In this document: one piece after another, positions 34,766 through 43,382 of the stretch | Numbering within the stretch: position 1 is the stretch's first letter | Layout of the letters: each line of letters starts with the position of its first letter | Assembly (NCBI RefSeq): GCF_900177385.1 | Contig: NZ_FXBJ01000002.1 | Span: 1,182,001-1,246,000 of the forward strand | DNA: 64,000 nt | From: Carnobacterium iners | GTDB taxonomy: Bacteria; Bacillota; Bacilli; Lactobacillales; Carnobacteriaceae | Reading direction: 5' to 3' | Made by a program: the position numbers and the translations under genes | The notes under the pieces: model-generated | Told to the model about the DNA's origin: nothing | What the model saw: only the letters and a program-made list of their open reading frames with translations | The model's database searches: none

Positions 34766-34842
34766 AGTCGTATAAACCATTCTTTTCGTTTAATTTTTTC
34801 GTTATGCTTAATGCAATTAGTAAATCAAAGGAGGTTAAACAG

Positions 34843-36606
34843 ATGGGAAGTATTAGATGGGTTTGGAAATACATTCGTACTTATTGGTTAAATGTTTCAA
34901 TAGGAATTGCTTTGGTTATTTTTGTGGCTTTATTAAATATTGTTTCTCCATTAATTGGAGGAAGAATTGTTGATGACGTTATTGTAAAAGGAGAAGCTGG
35001 ATTGTTAGTCCCATTGCTAATCGTGATGATACTTGCTTCGCTCGTTCGAACGATTCTTCGCTATGTGTACCAAATCATGTTTGAACAAATAGGTCAAAAT
35101 GCTCTATTTAATATACGTGAAGAAATGTATCGTAAACTTCAAGAACTTGATTTTAGTTTTTTTAACAATACAAGAGTTGGCGATATTATGGCCAGAATGA
35201 CAGGTGACACAGATGCGATTAGACATGCTGTTTCATGGCTGTTTTATAATGTGCTAGATAACTTCTTGTTGCTTGTTTCAGCGATTGTCGTGATGGGTAT
35301 TATCGAATGGCGTTTAATGTTAGCGTTGGTTTTTATTACACCTTTTATAGGACTATTGACGATAACATTGTCTCGTAAAGCCAATCCTGTTTTTTACCAA
35401 ATTCGTGAAAGTTTTTCTAGATTAAACTCGATGGTGGAAGAAAATATTAGTGGAAACAAAGTCGTAAAAGCTTTTGCGAGAGAAGAATATGAAATCAAAA
35501 AGTTCAACGGATACAATGAAGACTACAAAAACAAAAATTTAGCATCAGCAGCGGTTACTAAAACCTATTTGCCATTATTAGAAACGTTGGCGTCTTTCTT
35601 ATCGGTTATTACAATCGGACTTGGTGGACTGTTAGTCATTGATGGCAGTATGACGTTAGGGGATTTAGTAGCTTTTAATGGCTTTATTTGGATGTTAACT
35701 ATCCCAATGAGAAATGTGGGCTGGTACGTCAATGACTTGCAACATTTTATCACATCGACTTATCGCATTAGAGAGTTGTTAGCAACTAAACCAAAGATAC
35801 CACTTGAGAAAAGACAAACGACACCGACGATTAGAGGCATTGTTGAATTTCAAGACGTTTCATTCCATTATGCCGATGATCCCGATACAGAAGTGTTAAG
35901 CCATATCTCGTTGAAAGCCTCACCAGGTCAAACAATCGGTATTCTAGGTGAAACTGGTTCAGGAAAATCGACATTAGTAAACTTAATTTTACGGTTTTTT
36001 GATCCGATAAAAGGACGTATTCTGATTGATGGTCAAGATGCACGGAAAATTAATGTCAGAGAATTGCGAAAGCATATTGCTATTGTGATGCAAGATGTCT
36101 TTTTATTCTCAGAAACAATCAAAGAAAACATTGCTTTTGGAACACCAGAAGCAGAGCTAGACAGAATCAAACAAGTGGCTCGTGTGGCGGATGCCAGTCC
36201 CTTTATTGAAGAAATGCCAGATAAGTACAATACTTTTCTAGGAGAACGTGGTAGTGGCTTATCAGGTGGACAAAGGCAACGGATTTCATTAGCAAGAGGC
36301 TTGATGAAAGATCCTTCTATTCTGATTTTGGATGATACAACTTCTGCGGTTGATATGGAGACAGAAGTGAAAATTCAACAAGAATTACAAAACGTTTCAC
36401 AAAAGAAAACAACCTTTATTATCGCAAATCGGATTTCCTCAGTTAAAACAGCCGATGAAATTTTGATTCTTTCTAAAGGGGAAATAATCGAGCGTGGAAC
36501 ACATGCTTCTTTACTCGAAGAAAAAGGCGCTTATTACAGAATCTACTTGGAACAGTTAGGCAAATCAGATGGCGATGAGGAGGTGTCAGATAATGGACCA
36601 GAATAG
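34843..36606 (+). CDS. ABC exporter half-transporter with degenerate ATP site
   Basis: The 587-residue protein has six membrane helices followed by an ATPase domain: Walker A GETGSGKST, signature LSGGQRQR and Walker B 'ILILDDTTSAVD'. The catalytic glutamate is replaced by aspartate, and the H-loop reads 'IIANRISS', with asparagine for histidine. This is the non-catalytic partner of a heterodimeric exporter of the BmrCD/LmrCD/TM287-288 kind. The ATG at 34843 has a perfect AAAGGAGG site. The upstream ATG at 34804 has none. It overlaps its partner gene by 14 bases. The substrate is unknown, multidrug export being the family norm. Confidence 0.9.
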   Translation: MGSIRWVWKYIRTYWLNVSIGIALVIFVALLNIVSPLIGGRIVDDVIVKGEAGLLVPLLIVMILASLVRTILRYVYQIMFEQIGQNALFNIREEMYRKLQELDFSFFNNTRVGDIMARMTGDTDAIRHAVSWLFYNVLDNFLLLVSAIVVMGIIEWRLMLALVFITPFIGLLTITLSRKANPVFYQIRESFSRLNSMVEENISGNKVVKAFAREEYEIKKFNGYNEDYKNKNLASAAVTKTYLPLLETLASFLSVITIGLGGLLVIDGSMTLGDLVAFNGFIWMLTIPMRNVGWYVNDLQHFITSTYRIRELLATKPKIPLEKRQTTPTIRGIVEFQDVSFHYADDPDTEVLSHISLKASPGQTIGILGETGSGKSTLVNLILRFFDPIKGRILIDGQDARKINVRELRKHIAIVMQDVFLFSETIKENIAFGTPEAELDRIKQVARVADASPFIEEMPDKYNTFLGERGSGLSGGQRQRISLARGLMKDPSILILDDTTSAVDMETEVKIQQELQNVSQKKTTFIIANRISSVKTADEILILSKGEIIERGTHASLLEEKGAYYRIYLEQLGKSDGDEEVSDNGPE

Positions 36607-38374
36607 TGTGAGAAAAGATGAAGAACTAAAAGAAGAGTTTAATATAGAACAGTTTAAACGATTAGGCGGCTATTTAAAACCGTATAAAAAATCTGTATCT
36701 AAAATATTAATTGTCATCTTGTTATCCAATATTATTATGGTGTTAGGACCTTATCTAACTAGTATTGTTATCGATGAGGCTATACCGAATAAAGATACTA
36801 CTCAAATGGGCTGGATTATTCTGATTTTTTCACTAGCAACTCTTATTGGTGGTTGGTGCTCGCGGTATCGGATTCAACACATCACCTTACTAGGACAAAA
36901 TGTGTTAAAAGATATGCGACTACAAATTTTTGAACACCTTCAAAAATTATCTTTTTCTTATTTTGATACTCGTCCACATGGCAAGATTGTTATCCGAGTA
37001 GTCAACTACATTAATTCATTAAGTGATTTGCTTTCTAATGGATTAATCAATGTCATTTCAGATGTATTGAGTTTAGTTGTAACGCTCGTTTTCATGTTCT
37101 CACTAAATGTCAAATTAACGCTGTATAGTTTTATTTTATTGCCATTTCTATTTTTGGTGACCTTGTTTATTCAAAAAGCCCAACGAAAAGCTTTTCAAGC
37201 AGTTAGCAACAAACAAGCAAACTTAAATGCTTATATTCATGAGAGTATTTCTGGAATCAAGGTAACCCAATCGTTTACTCGTGAATCGATGAATAATGAA
37301 ATCTTTTCAGAGGTCAGCCAAGATCAAAAAATGAGTTGGTTAAAAGCCGTTAAGATTCAATTATTATTAGCGCCAACGATTCAAAATAGTGCGACACTGA
37401 CCATTTCACTTATTTACTTTATTGGCGTGAAAGGTTTAGGAGTAGATGTTACTACGGGGGTTTTGATTGCCTTTATTGGTTACGTAAATAATTTCTGGAA
37501 TCCGATGGTTAATATTGGGAACTTTTATAACTCCTTGATTACCGGGACTGCTTATCTTGAACGTATTTTTGAAACACTTGATGTAGAACCTGAAATCACA
37601 GATAAAGGTGAGGCTTTTGTTATGCCACCTGTAAAAGGGGATGTTGTATTTAAAGAGATTACCTTTGGTTACAAACCAGAACAAACAATTTTTGAGAAAT
37701 TATCTTTTCATGTTAAACCAGGCGAAACCATTGCGATAGTTGGCCCAACTGGAGCAGGTAAATCAACAATTATTAATTTAATTAGTCGGTTTTATGATGT
37801 GAACGAAGGGGAAATCTTAGTAGATGGGATTGATATCCGAGATGTCACGCTAAAATCACTGAGAGACCAAATAGGCGTTATGTTGCAAGATACGTTTATT
37901 TTTTCGGGTACGATTATGGAGAATATTCGTTATGGGAAATTAGATGCAACCGAAGAAGAAATAATATCGGCAGCTAAAATTGTTCGAGCACATGAATTTA
38001 TCATGCAACAAAAAAAAGGCTACCAGACAGTGATAAAAGAAAGAGGCGGCACACTATCAGCTGGACAGCGGCAATTGATTTCTTTTGCACGGACGTTATT
38101 AGCAGATCCAAAAGTACTGATTCTAGATGAAGCCACTTCTAGTATTGATACTCAAACGGAAATCCTTTTACAAGAAGGACTCGATTACTTGTTGAAAGGA
38201 CGGACAGCATTTATTATTGCGCACCGTTTATCGACAATTAAAAATAGCACACGGATCTTTTATATCGCTGATAAGGTTATTCAAGAATCAGGCAGCCATA
38301 ATGAGTTAATGGCTCAAAAGGGGTTATATTACAATCTATACAAAACACAATTTAATTTATTGCAAAAAATATAA
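36593..38374 (+). CDS. ABC exporter half-transporter with canonical catalytic site
   Basis: The 593-residue protein has a six-helix membrane domain and an ATPase domain: Walker A GPTGAGKST, Walker B 'VLILDEATSSID' with the catalytic glutamate, and H-loop 'IIAHRLST'. Its signature is LSAGQRQL instead of LSGGQ, which would face the degenerate Walker site of the partner. The two proteins therefore form one working and one crippled ATP site, the usual asymmetric design. The start at 36593 follows GAGGAGGTG inside the first gene, so the pair is translationally coupled. Confidence 0.9.
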   Translation: MDQNSVRKDEELKEEFNIEQFKRLGGYLKPYKKSVSKILIVILLSNIIMVLGPYLTSIVIDEAIPNKDTTQMGWIILIFSLATLIGGWCSRYRIQHITLLGQNVLKDMRLQIFEHLQKLSFSYFDTRPHGKIVIRVVNYINSLSDLLSNGLINVISDVLSLVVTLVFMFSLNVKLTLYSFILLPFLFLVTLFIQKAQRKAFQAVSNKQANLNAYIHESISGIKVTQSFTRESMNNEIFSEVSQDQKMSWLKAVKIQLLLAPTIQNSATLTISLIYFIGVKGLGVDVTTGVLIAFIGYVNNFWNPMVNIGNFYNSLITGTAYLERIFETLDVEPEITDKGEAFVMPPVKGDVVFKEITFGYKPEQTIFEKLSFHVKPGETIAIVGPTGAGKSTIINLISRFYDVNEGEILVDGIDIRDVTLKSLRDQIGVMLQDTFIFSGTIMENIRYGKLDATEEEIISAAKIVRAHEFIMQQKKGYQTVIKERGGTLSAGQRQLISFARTLLADPKVLILDEATSSIDTQTEILLQEGLDYLLKGRTAFIIAHRLSTIKNSTRIFYIADKVIQESGSHNELMAQKGLYYNLYKTQFNLLQKI

Positions 38375-38392
38375 AAAAGGATAGCAAAAGAT

Positions 38393-38436
38393 AAAAAAAC
38401 GCACTGCAAACGAAAGGGCTTGTAGTGCAATTTTTT
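38393..38436 (+). terminator. Terminator of the ABC exporter operon
   Basis: GCACTGCAA / TTGTAGTGC forms the stem, flanked by A on the left and six T on the right, 18 bases after the stop. Confidence 0.88.
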
Positions 38437-38470
38437 ATAAACTAGCCACAATTATCCTAGCTTCATTGTT

Positions 38471-38498
38471 TTGCTAGCAACTAAAAAAGGTGTATGAT
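38471..38498 (+). promoter_or_regulatory. Promoter of the acyl-ACP thioesterase gene
   Basis: TTGCTA, a 16-base spacer and TATGAT, preceded by TG (extended -10), lie 34 bases before the first ATG. Confidence 0.6.
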
Positions 38499-38532
38499 GG
38501 AGTTGGATGAGAATTAAAGGAATGAAAAGAGG

Positions 38533-39306
38533 ATGAAAATGGAAACACAGATTTTTGAAAGTGAACATCAAGTTAATTATTACGAATGTGATGCTAGTCA
38601 ACAATTGACTATTTCCATGTTGGTTAATATTATGATGCAAGCATCAGGAGAACAAAGTCATGAGTTAGGTGTAGGAGATGAAGCCTTAGCTAAGAAAGGG
38701 TTAGCCTGGATTGTCCTGCAATATACGGTTGATATCAAGCATATTCCAACTGCTCATCAAAAAATAAAAGTTACTACACAAGCTTTATCTTATAATAAAC
38801 TATTTTGCTATCGTGAATTCAATGTATACGATGAAATAGGCCAATTATGTGTAACAGCTAAAAGCACGTTTGCTTTGTTAGATAGTGAAAAAAGAAAAAT
38901 GGTTCGTATTCAAGATGAAGTTGTTGCTCCTTTTAAAGCACCCTTTTCAAAAAGACTGATACGTACACCTAAACCAGAAAAAATAAAGGAAGAGCAATCG
39001 ACAGAAAGTGAGTACCGTGTTCGTTACTTAGATATTGATACAAATCTGCATGTAAACAACTCGAAATACTTAGATTGGTCGGTAGACACATTGGATTATG
39101 AATTTCTAACAACACATAAATTAACCCATCTTACAATTAAATTTGAAAAAGAAGTTTATTATGGGCATCAGATAAAAAGTCAGATGAGTCTCTTAGAAAA
39201 TGAAACTGGCCAATTTATTTCTGCTCATCGCATTATGACCGGAGAAGTCGTAAATAGCGAAGCAAGTATGACTTGGGAAAAAATTGAAAAGGAATCAAGT
39301 AGGTGA
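38533..39306 (+). CDS. Acyl-ACP thioesterase
   Basis: The 257-residue protein contains two hotdog domains, as bacterial and plant acyl-ACP thioesterases do. The first domain has 'NYYECDASQQLTISMLVNIMMQASGEQS', split near residues 16-43. The second has 'RYLDIDTNLHVNNSKYLDWSVDTL', around residue 160, with the active-site Asn/His region. It releases fatty acids from acyl carrier protein. The second ATG (38539) is better spaced from AAGAGG and may be the true start. Its stop is four bases before the scrR start codon, so the two may be cotranscribed. Confidence 0.9.
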   Translation: MKMETQIFESEHQVNYYECDASQQLTISMLVNIMMQASGEQSHELGVGDEALAKKGLAWIVLQYTVDIKHIPTAHQKIKVTTQALSYNKLFCYREFNVYDEIGQLCVTAKSTFALLDSEKRKMVRIQDEVVAPFKAPFSKRLIRTPKPEKIKEEQSTESEYRVRYLDIDTNLHVNNSKYLDWSVDTLDYEFLTTHKLTHLTIKFEKEVYYGHQIKSQMSLLENETGQFISAHRIMTGEVVNSEASMTWEKIEKESSR

Positions 39307-39310
39307 AAAG

Positions 39311-40294
39311 ATGGTAACTATTAACGATATTGCTCAGCAAGCAGGAGTTGCTAAAAGTACCGTATCTAGATATCTAAATGGTGGATCCGTAAGCCAGAAA
39401 ACAAAAGATAAATTAGCTGCCATTGTAGCTGAAACAGGTTATAGACCCAATACTTTTGCACAGAGCCTCAAAGCAAAGAAAACAACTATTATCGGAACAA
39501 TTATCCCGCGATTAGATTCCTATTCTGCAAATGAAGTTTTAATCTCTATTGATAAAGGGTTAAGAGAGAAAAATTTTCAATTGCTTATTACAAATACAAA
39601 CCAAGATTCTAAAAGAGAAATAGAGAGTATTTATTCATTAGCAAGTCAAAAAGTTGCTGGAATTCTTTTATTTGCAACAGTGATCACTGAAGCCCACAAA
39701 AAAGCGATTGCTGATGTAGCGATTCCGGTTATTTTATTGGGTCAACAAGCCGATGATCTTTATTCAATTGTTCATGATGAATATGATGCAGGCTATAAAA
39801 TAGGTAAATATGCGACCGACTTAGGGCATAAAAACTTTCTTTATTTAACGGTTTTTGAAGCAGATGTAGCGGTAGGTAAAATGCGCAAAAAAGGTGTATT
39901 GGACGCACTAAATGAAAGCAAAGAGACGACTATTGAACTGGTTGAAACAAGTTTTACTTTTGAAAAAGCGTATGAACAGGTTATTAAAATGCTGCCAAAC
40001 GTAACAGCCTCTTATATCATTTGTGCGACAGACAACATTGCTTTAGCTGTATTAAAGGCAGCACATCAATTAAAAATAGTTATTCCAAACGTATTTTCAT
40101 TGTCTGGCTTTGGTGGCTATCAAATTACGACAGTCGTTTCGCCAACGATTACGACGGTAAAATATGCCTATCAAGAATTAGGCGAAATAGCCGTTAAAAA
40201 TTTACTTTTGCTACTAGAAGGTTTACCCGTTCCTAAAAAAACAATTTTAAAGAATAAATTAATAGAAAATGAATCAACTAAAAGATTGAATTAA
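39311..40294 (+). CDS. scrR: LacI-family repressor, probable sucrose repressor ScrR
   Basis: The 327-residue protein has the LacI helix-turn-helix at its very N-terminus ('TINDIAQQAGVAKSTVSRYLNGG', split at residues 3-25), a hinge helix and a periplasmic-binding-protein-like core with 'IVHDEYDAGYKIGKYATDLGHK'. Its place directly before a sucrose PTS transporter and sucrose-6-phosphate hydrolase identifies ScrR. The ATG at 39311 follows AGGTGAAA and puts the helix-turn-helix at the expected position. A terminator separates it from scrA, which has its own operator. Confidence 0.88.
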   Translation: MVTINDIAQQAGVAKSTVSRYLNGGSVSQKTKDKLAAIVAETGYRPNTFAQSLKAKKTTIIGTIIPRLDSYSANEVLISIDKGLREKNFQLLITNTNQDSKREIESIYSLASQKVAGILLFATVITEAHKKAIADVAIPVILLGQQADDLYSIVHDEYDAGYKIGKYATDLGHKNFLYLTVFEADVAVGKMRKKGVLDALNESKETTIELVETSFTFEKAYEQVIKMLPNVTASYIICATDNIALAVLKAAHQLKIVIPNVFSLSGFGGYQITTVVSPTITTVKYAYQELGEIAVKNLLLLLEGLPVPKKTILKNKLIENESTKRLN

Positions 40295-40306
40295 ACAATT
40301 TCCAGT

Positions 40307-40378
40307 AAATCCTTAATCTTTTTACTAGTCGTATCTGACGGTGCAGCGGTAGTAAAAGATTGAGGGATTTTATTTTTT
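40307..40378 (+). terminator. Terminator of scrR
   Basis: A long stem, AAATCC-TTAATCTTTTTACTA against TAGTAAAAGATTGAGGGATTT, is followed by a T-rich run. Confidence 0.82.
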
Positions 40379-40427
40379 AAAGAGCTTTTAAAAAAAAAAT
40401 TAATGCAAAAAAATTAATGTTTTAGAC

Positions 40428-40472
40428 TAGACAAAACAAATAAAAACGGTTACAATAAAAAAGAACCGGTTC
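40428..40472 (+). promoter_or_regulatory. scrAB promoter, cre site and ScrR operator
   Basis: TAGACA (40428-40433), a 17-base spacer and TACAAT (40451-40456) form the promoter. TAAAAACGGTTACA (40441-40454) matches the catabolite-response element TGWAANCGNTNWCA at all but one defined base and covers the -10 box. GAACCGGTTC (40463-40472), a perfect 10-bp palindrome at the expected start of transcription, is the likely ScrR operator. This predicts CcpA repression and sucrose induction. Confidence 0.8.
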
Positions 40473-40508
40473 CAAAAAGCATCAAAACATTAAAAGGAGG
40501 AAATAAAC

Positions 40509-41912
40509 ATGACGGAGAACCAAAGAATTGCTAAAGAAGTAATTGAGGCAGTAGGTGGAAAAGAAAATATTCAATCGGTCACTCATTGTGCGACACGTTT
40601 GAGAATTATGGTAAATAAAGAAGAAAGTATTGATAAAGAAGCAATAGAAAATATTGATAAAGTAAAGGGAGCGTTTTATAATTCAGGACAGTTTCAAATC
40701 ATTTTTGGAACCGGTACCGTTAATAAAATCTATGAAGAAGTGGCTGCGCTAGGTTTGACTGAAAGTTCAACAAGTGAAATGAAACAAGAATTTAAAAAAC
40801 AAGGAAATGTTTTTCAGCGCACGATTCGTACCTTTGGAGATGTATTTGTTCCTATTATTCCAGTATTGGTTGCAACCGGACTATTTATGGGTTTACGTGG
40901 TTTATTGACACAAGAGCAAGTGTTGGCAGTTTTTGGTTTAGTACCAGCAGATATTAGTGCAAACTTTTTATTGTATACGCAAGTATTAACTGACACAGCC
41001 TTTGCATTTTTACCAGCCTTAGTTGCTTGGTCTTCATTCAAAGTGTTTGGCGGATCTCCCGTTATTGGGATTGTTTTAGGTTTGATGCTAGTTAATCCGG
41101 CCCTTCCCAATGCCTACGCAGTTGCAGGCGGCACCGCTGATCCAATTACGATGTTTGGTTTTATTCCTGTAGTAGGTTATCAAGGAACGGTTCTACCGGC
41201 CTTTATTGCTGGTTTTGCAGGAGCTAAACTAGAAAGATGGATACGCAAACGCGTTCCAGAGTATTTAGATTTATTGCTTACACCGTTTTTGACATTATTA
41301 ATTATGAGTATCTTATCGCTATTTTTGATTGGACCTGTTTTTCACTCTTTAGAAGAAGTTGTATTAAATGCAACTGTTTGGGCATTAGCTTTGCCATTTG
41401 GTTTAGCTGGATTAGTTATCGGTGGATTAAACCAAATTATTGTCGTAACCGGTATTCACCATCTGTTTAATTTCTTAGAAATTCAACTGCTAGCAAATAC
41501 TGGAGTAAACCCTTATAACGGTATCATCACTGCTAGTGTGGCTGCACAAGGTGGTGCTTCATTAGCTGTAGCAATGAAAACAAAATCTAAAAAATTAAAA
41601 GCATTAGCTTATCCTTCGACCTTATCCGCTTTTCTAGGGATTACCGAACCAGCAGTATTTGGTGTGAATTTGAGATATGTCAAGCCATTCATCTTTGGCT
41701 TAGTTGGTGGAGCAGCCGGTGGATTCTTTGGAAATATCATGGGATTAGAAGCTTCAGGCATGGCAGTAACCGTTATCCCAGGAACGTTATTGTATTTAAA
41801 TAGTCAAATCATTTGGTATTTATTAACAAATATCATTGCGATTTCTGTAGCGTTTGTGTTAACTTATTTCTTTGGCTACAGCGATAAAATGAAAGATGAA
41901 CTAGAAGCGTGA
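40509..41912 (+). CDS. scrA: Sucrose-specific PTS transporter, EIIBC
   Basis: The 467-residue protein has an N-terminal EIIB domain with the phosphorylated Cys27 in 'SVTHCATRLRI', followed by an EIIC membrane domain with about ten segments from residue 105 ('TFGDVFVPIIPVLVATG'). The family-conserved 'GITEPAVFGVNLR' is near residue 378. It imports sucrose and delivers sucrose-6-phosphate. It has no EIIA domain, so it must use one encoded elsewhere. A very strong AAAAGGAGG site precedes the ATG. It is followed after 15 bases by the hydrolase. Confidence 0.93.
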   Translation: MTENQRIAKEVIEAVGGKENIQSVTHCATRLRIMVNKEESIDKEAIENIDKVKGAFYNSGQFQIIFGTGTVNKIYEEVAALGLTESSTSEMKQEFKKQGNVFQRTIRTFGDVFVPIIPVLVATGLFMGLRGLLTQEQVLAVFGLVPADISANFLLYTQVLTDTAFAFLPALVAWSSFKVFGGSPVIGIVLGLMLVNPALPNAYAVAGGTADPITMFGFIPVVGYQGTVLPAFIAGFAGAKLERWIRKRVPEYLDLLLTPFLTLLIMSILSLFLIGPVFHSLEEVVLNATVWALALPFGLAGLVIGGLNQIIVVTGIHHLFNFLEIQLLANTGVNPYNGIITASVAAQGGASLAVAMKTKSKKLKALAYPSTLSAFLGITEPAVFGVNLRYVKPFIFGLVGGAAGGFFGNIMGLEASGMAVTVIPGTLLYLNSQIIWYLLTNIIAISVAFVLTYFFGYSDKMKDELEA

Positions 41913-41927
41913 AAGGAAGTTTAAAAA

Positions 41928-43310
41928 ATGGCACAGAATAAAACAATGGGGAAATATGAGTTGGGGTATCACATTACCCCTGCTAAGGGACTACTAAATG
42001 ATCCCAACGGATTGATTCAGTTTAACGGGGTATATCACGTTTTTTACCAATGGAATCAAAACGGAACAACTCATACAACTAAAAGCTGGGGCCATGTTAT
42101 TTCTGATGATTTGATTCATTGGGTGGATCAACCAGTGGCGTTAGAACCGGATCAATGGTTTGATAAAGATGGTTGCTACTCAGGCAGTGCTGTAGCGTTT
42201 GAAGACAAGCTTTATTTATTCTATACCGGTAATGTTCGTAATGAAAAGAATGAACGCGAAAGTTACCAATGTTTAGCCGTTTCAAAAGATGGTGTGCATT
42301 TTGAGAAAAAAGGACCCGTTATAGATCAACCAAGTGGTTATACAGCACATATAAGAGATCCAAAAGTATGGCAAAATGAAAACAATGAATGGTGGATGGT
42401 ATTGGGTGCTCAAAAAGAGGACTTAACAGGCGATACATTGATTTACCATTCAACTGATTTAATCGATTGGACTTTTAAGGGATCGTTGATGGATCAAATT
42501 GAAGATATGGGTTTTATGTGGGAATGTCCTGATTTAACTCAATTTGAAGGAAAATCAGCTTTTATTTTTTCTCCTCAAGGACTAACCGTTAAAGGGGATG
42601 AATTCAATAATATCTATCAGTCTGGCTATTTAACAGGAGACTTTACAAAAGCAGGCAAGTTTCTACCAGATGATTATCCTTTTAGAGAACTAGATAGAGG
42701 TTTTGAATTTTACGCTCCTCAAACGTTCCAAGATTCTAAAGGTAGACATATTTTATTTGGTTGGATGGGTGTAATGGAACCGGAAGTCGAAGCAGCCGTT
42801 CCAACTATTCAAGATGGTTGGATTCATAATTTAACTATTCCAAGAGAATTAGACTACGCAAATGGACAATTGATTCAGCGACCAGTAGTAGAATTGGAAA
42901 AATTAAGACAAGGTCAACCTCAAGTTCTCATAGGGAAAACGAAAGAATCGTTGCAGCTATCTACGCTGCAAAATGAACTGTTATTCAATTGGAAAGAAGC
43001 TGCCGGATCATTTGCTTTTCAAATCAGAAATGAAGTGTTAGTTGAATACAATCAGGATTCTGGTCGCATCCAAGTAACTCGTACAAATTGGCTGACTAAA
43101 AAAAGAGAGTCACGTGCAGTAACACTTAAGCGTCCGTTGACTCAGATGCAAGGCTTTCTTGAAAGTTCCACGCTCGAGCTCTTTATTAATGATGGAGAAG
43201 AAGTGTTTTCTTTACGTTATTTTCAAGGTCAAGAAGTGAAGACAGTGGCGGTTTCTTTTTGTGAAACAGGTAAAGAACCAGAGATAATAATTTATTCTTT
43301 AAAGCACTAA
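41928..43310 (+). CDS. scrB: Sucrose-6-phosphate hydrolase (GH32)
   Basis: The 460-residue enzyme splits sucrose-6-phosphate from the adjacent PTS into glucose-6-phosphate and fructose. The GH32 catalytic residues are present: nucleophile Asp25 in 'LLNDPNG', transition-state stabiliser Asp144 in 'IRDPK', and acid/base Glu199 in 'WECPD'. A C-terminal beta-sandwich follows from about residue 310. It is the last gene of the scr operon. A GAAAGGAAG site precedes the ATG. Confidence 0.95.
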   Translation: MAQNKTMGKYELGYHITPAKGLLNDPNGLIQFNGVYHVFYQWNQNGTTHTTKSWGHVISDDLIHWVDQPVALEPDQWFDKDGCYSGSAVAFEDKLYLFYTGNVRNEKNERESYQCLAVSKDGVHFEKKGPVIDQPSGYTAHIRDPKVWQNENNEWWMVLGAQKEDLTGDTLIYHSTDLIDWTFKGSLMDQIEDMGFMWECPDLTQFEGKSAFIFSPQGLTVKGDEFNNIYQSGYLTGDFTKAGKFLPDDYPFRELDRGFEFYAPQTFQDSKGRHILFGWMGVMEPEVEAAVPTIQDGWIHNLTIPRELDYANGQLIQRPVVELEKLRQGQPQVLIGKTKESLQLSTLQNELLFNWKEAAGSFAFQIRNEVLVEYNQDSGRIQVTRTNWLTKKRESRAVTLKRPLTQMQGFLESSTLELFINDGEEVFSLRYFQGQEVKTVAVSFCETGKEPEIIIYSLKH

Positions 43311-43312
43311 AT

Positions 43313-43345
43313 AAAAAAGCTGGGACTAGCTGTTCCAGCTTTTTT
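43313..43345 (+). terminator. Terminator of the sucrose operon
   Basis: AAAAAAGCTGG and CCAGCTTTTTT form an 11-bp stem with an 11-base loop, directly after the scrB stop. Confidence 0.92.
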
Positions 43346-43382
43346 CTGTTCTAGTTTTTCGTATCAAGTTAAGGTATATTGG

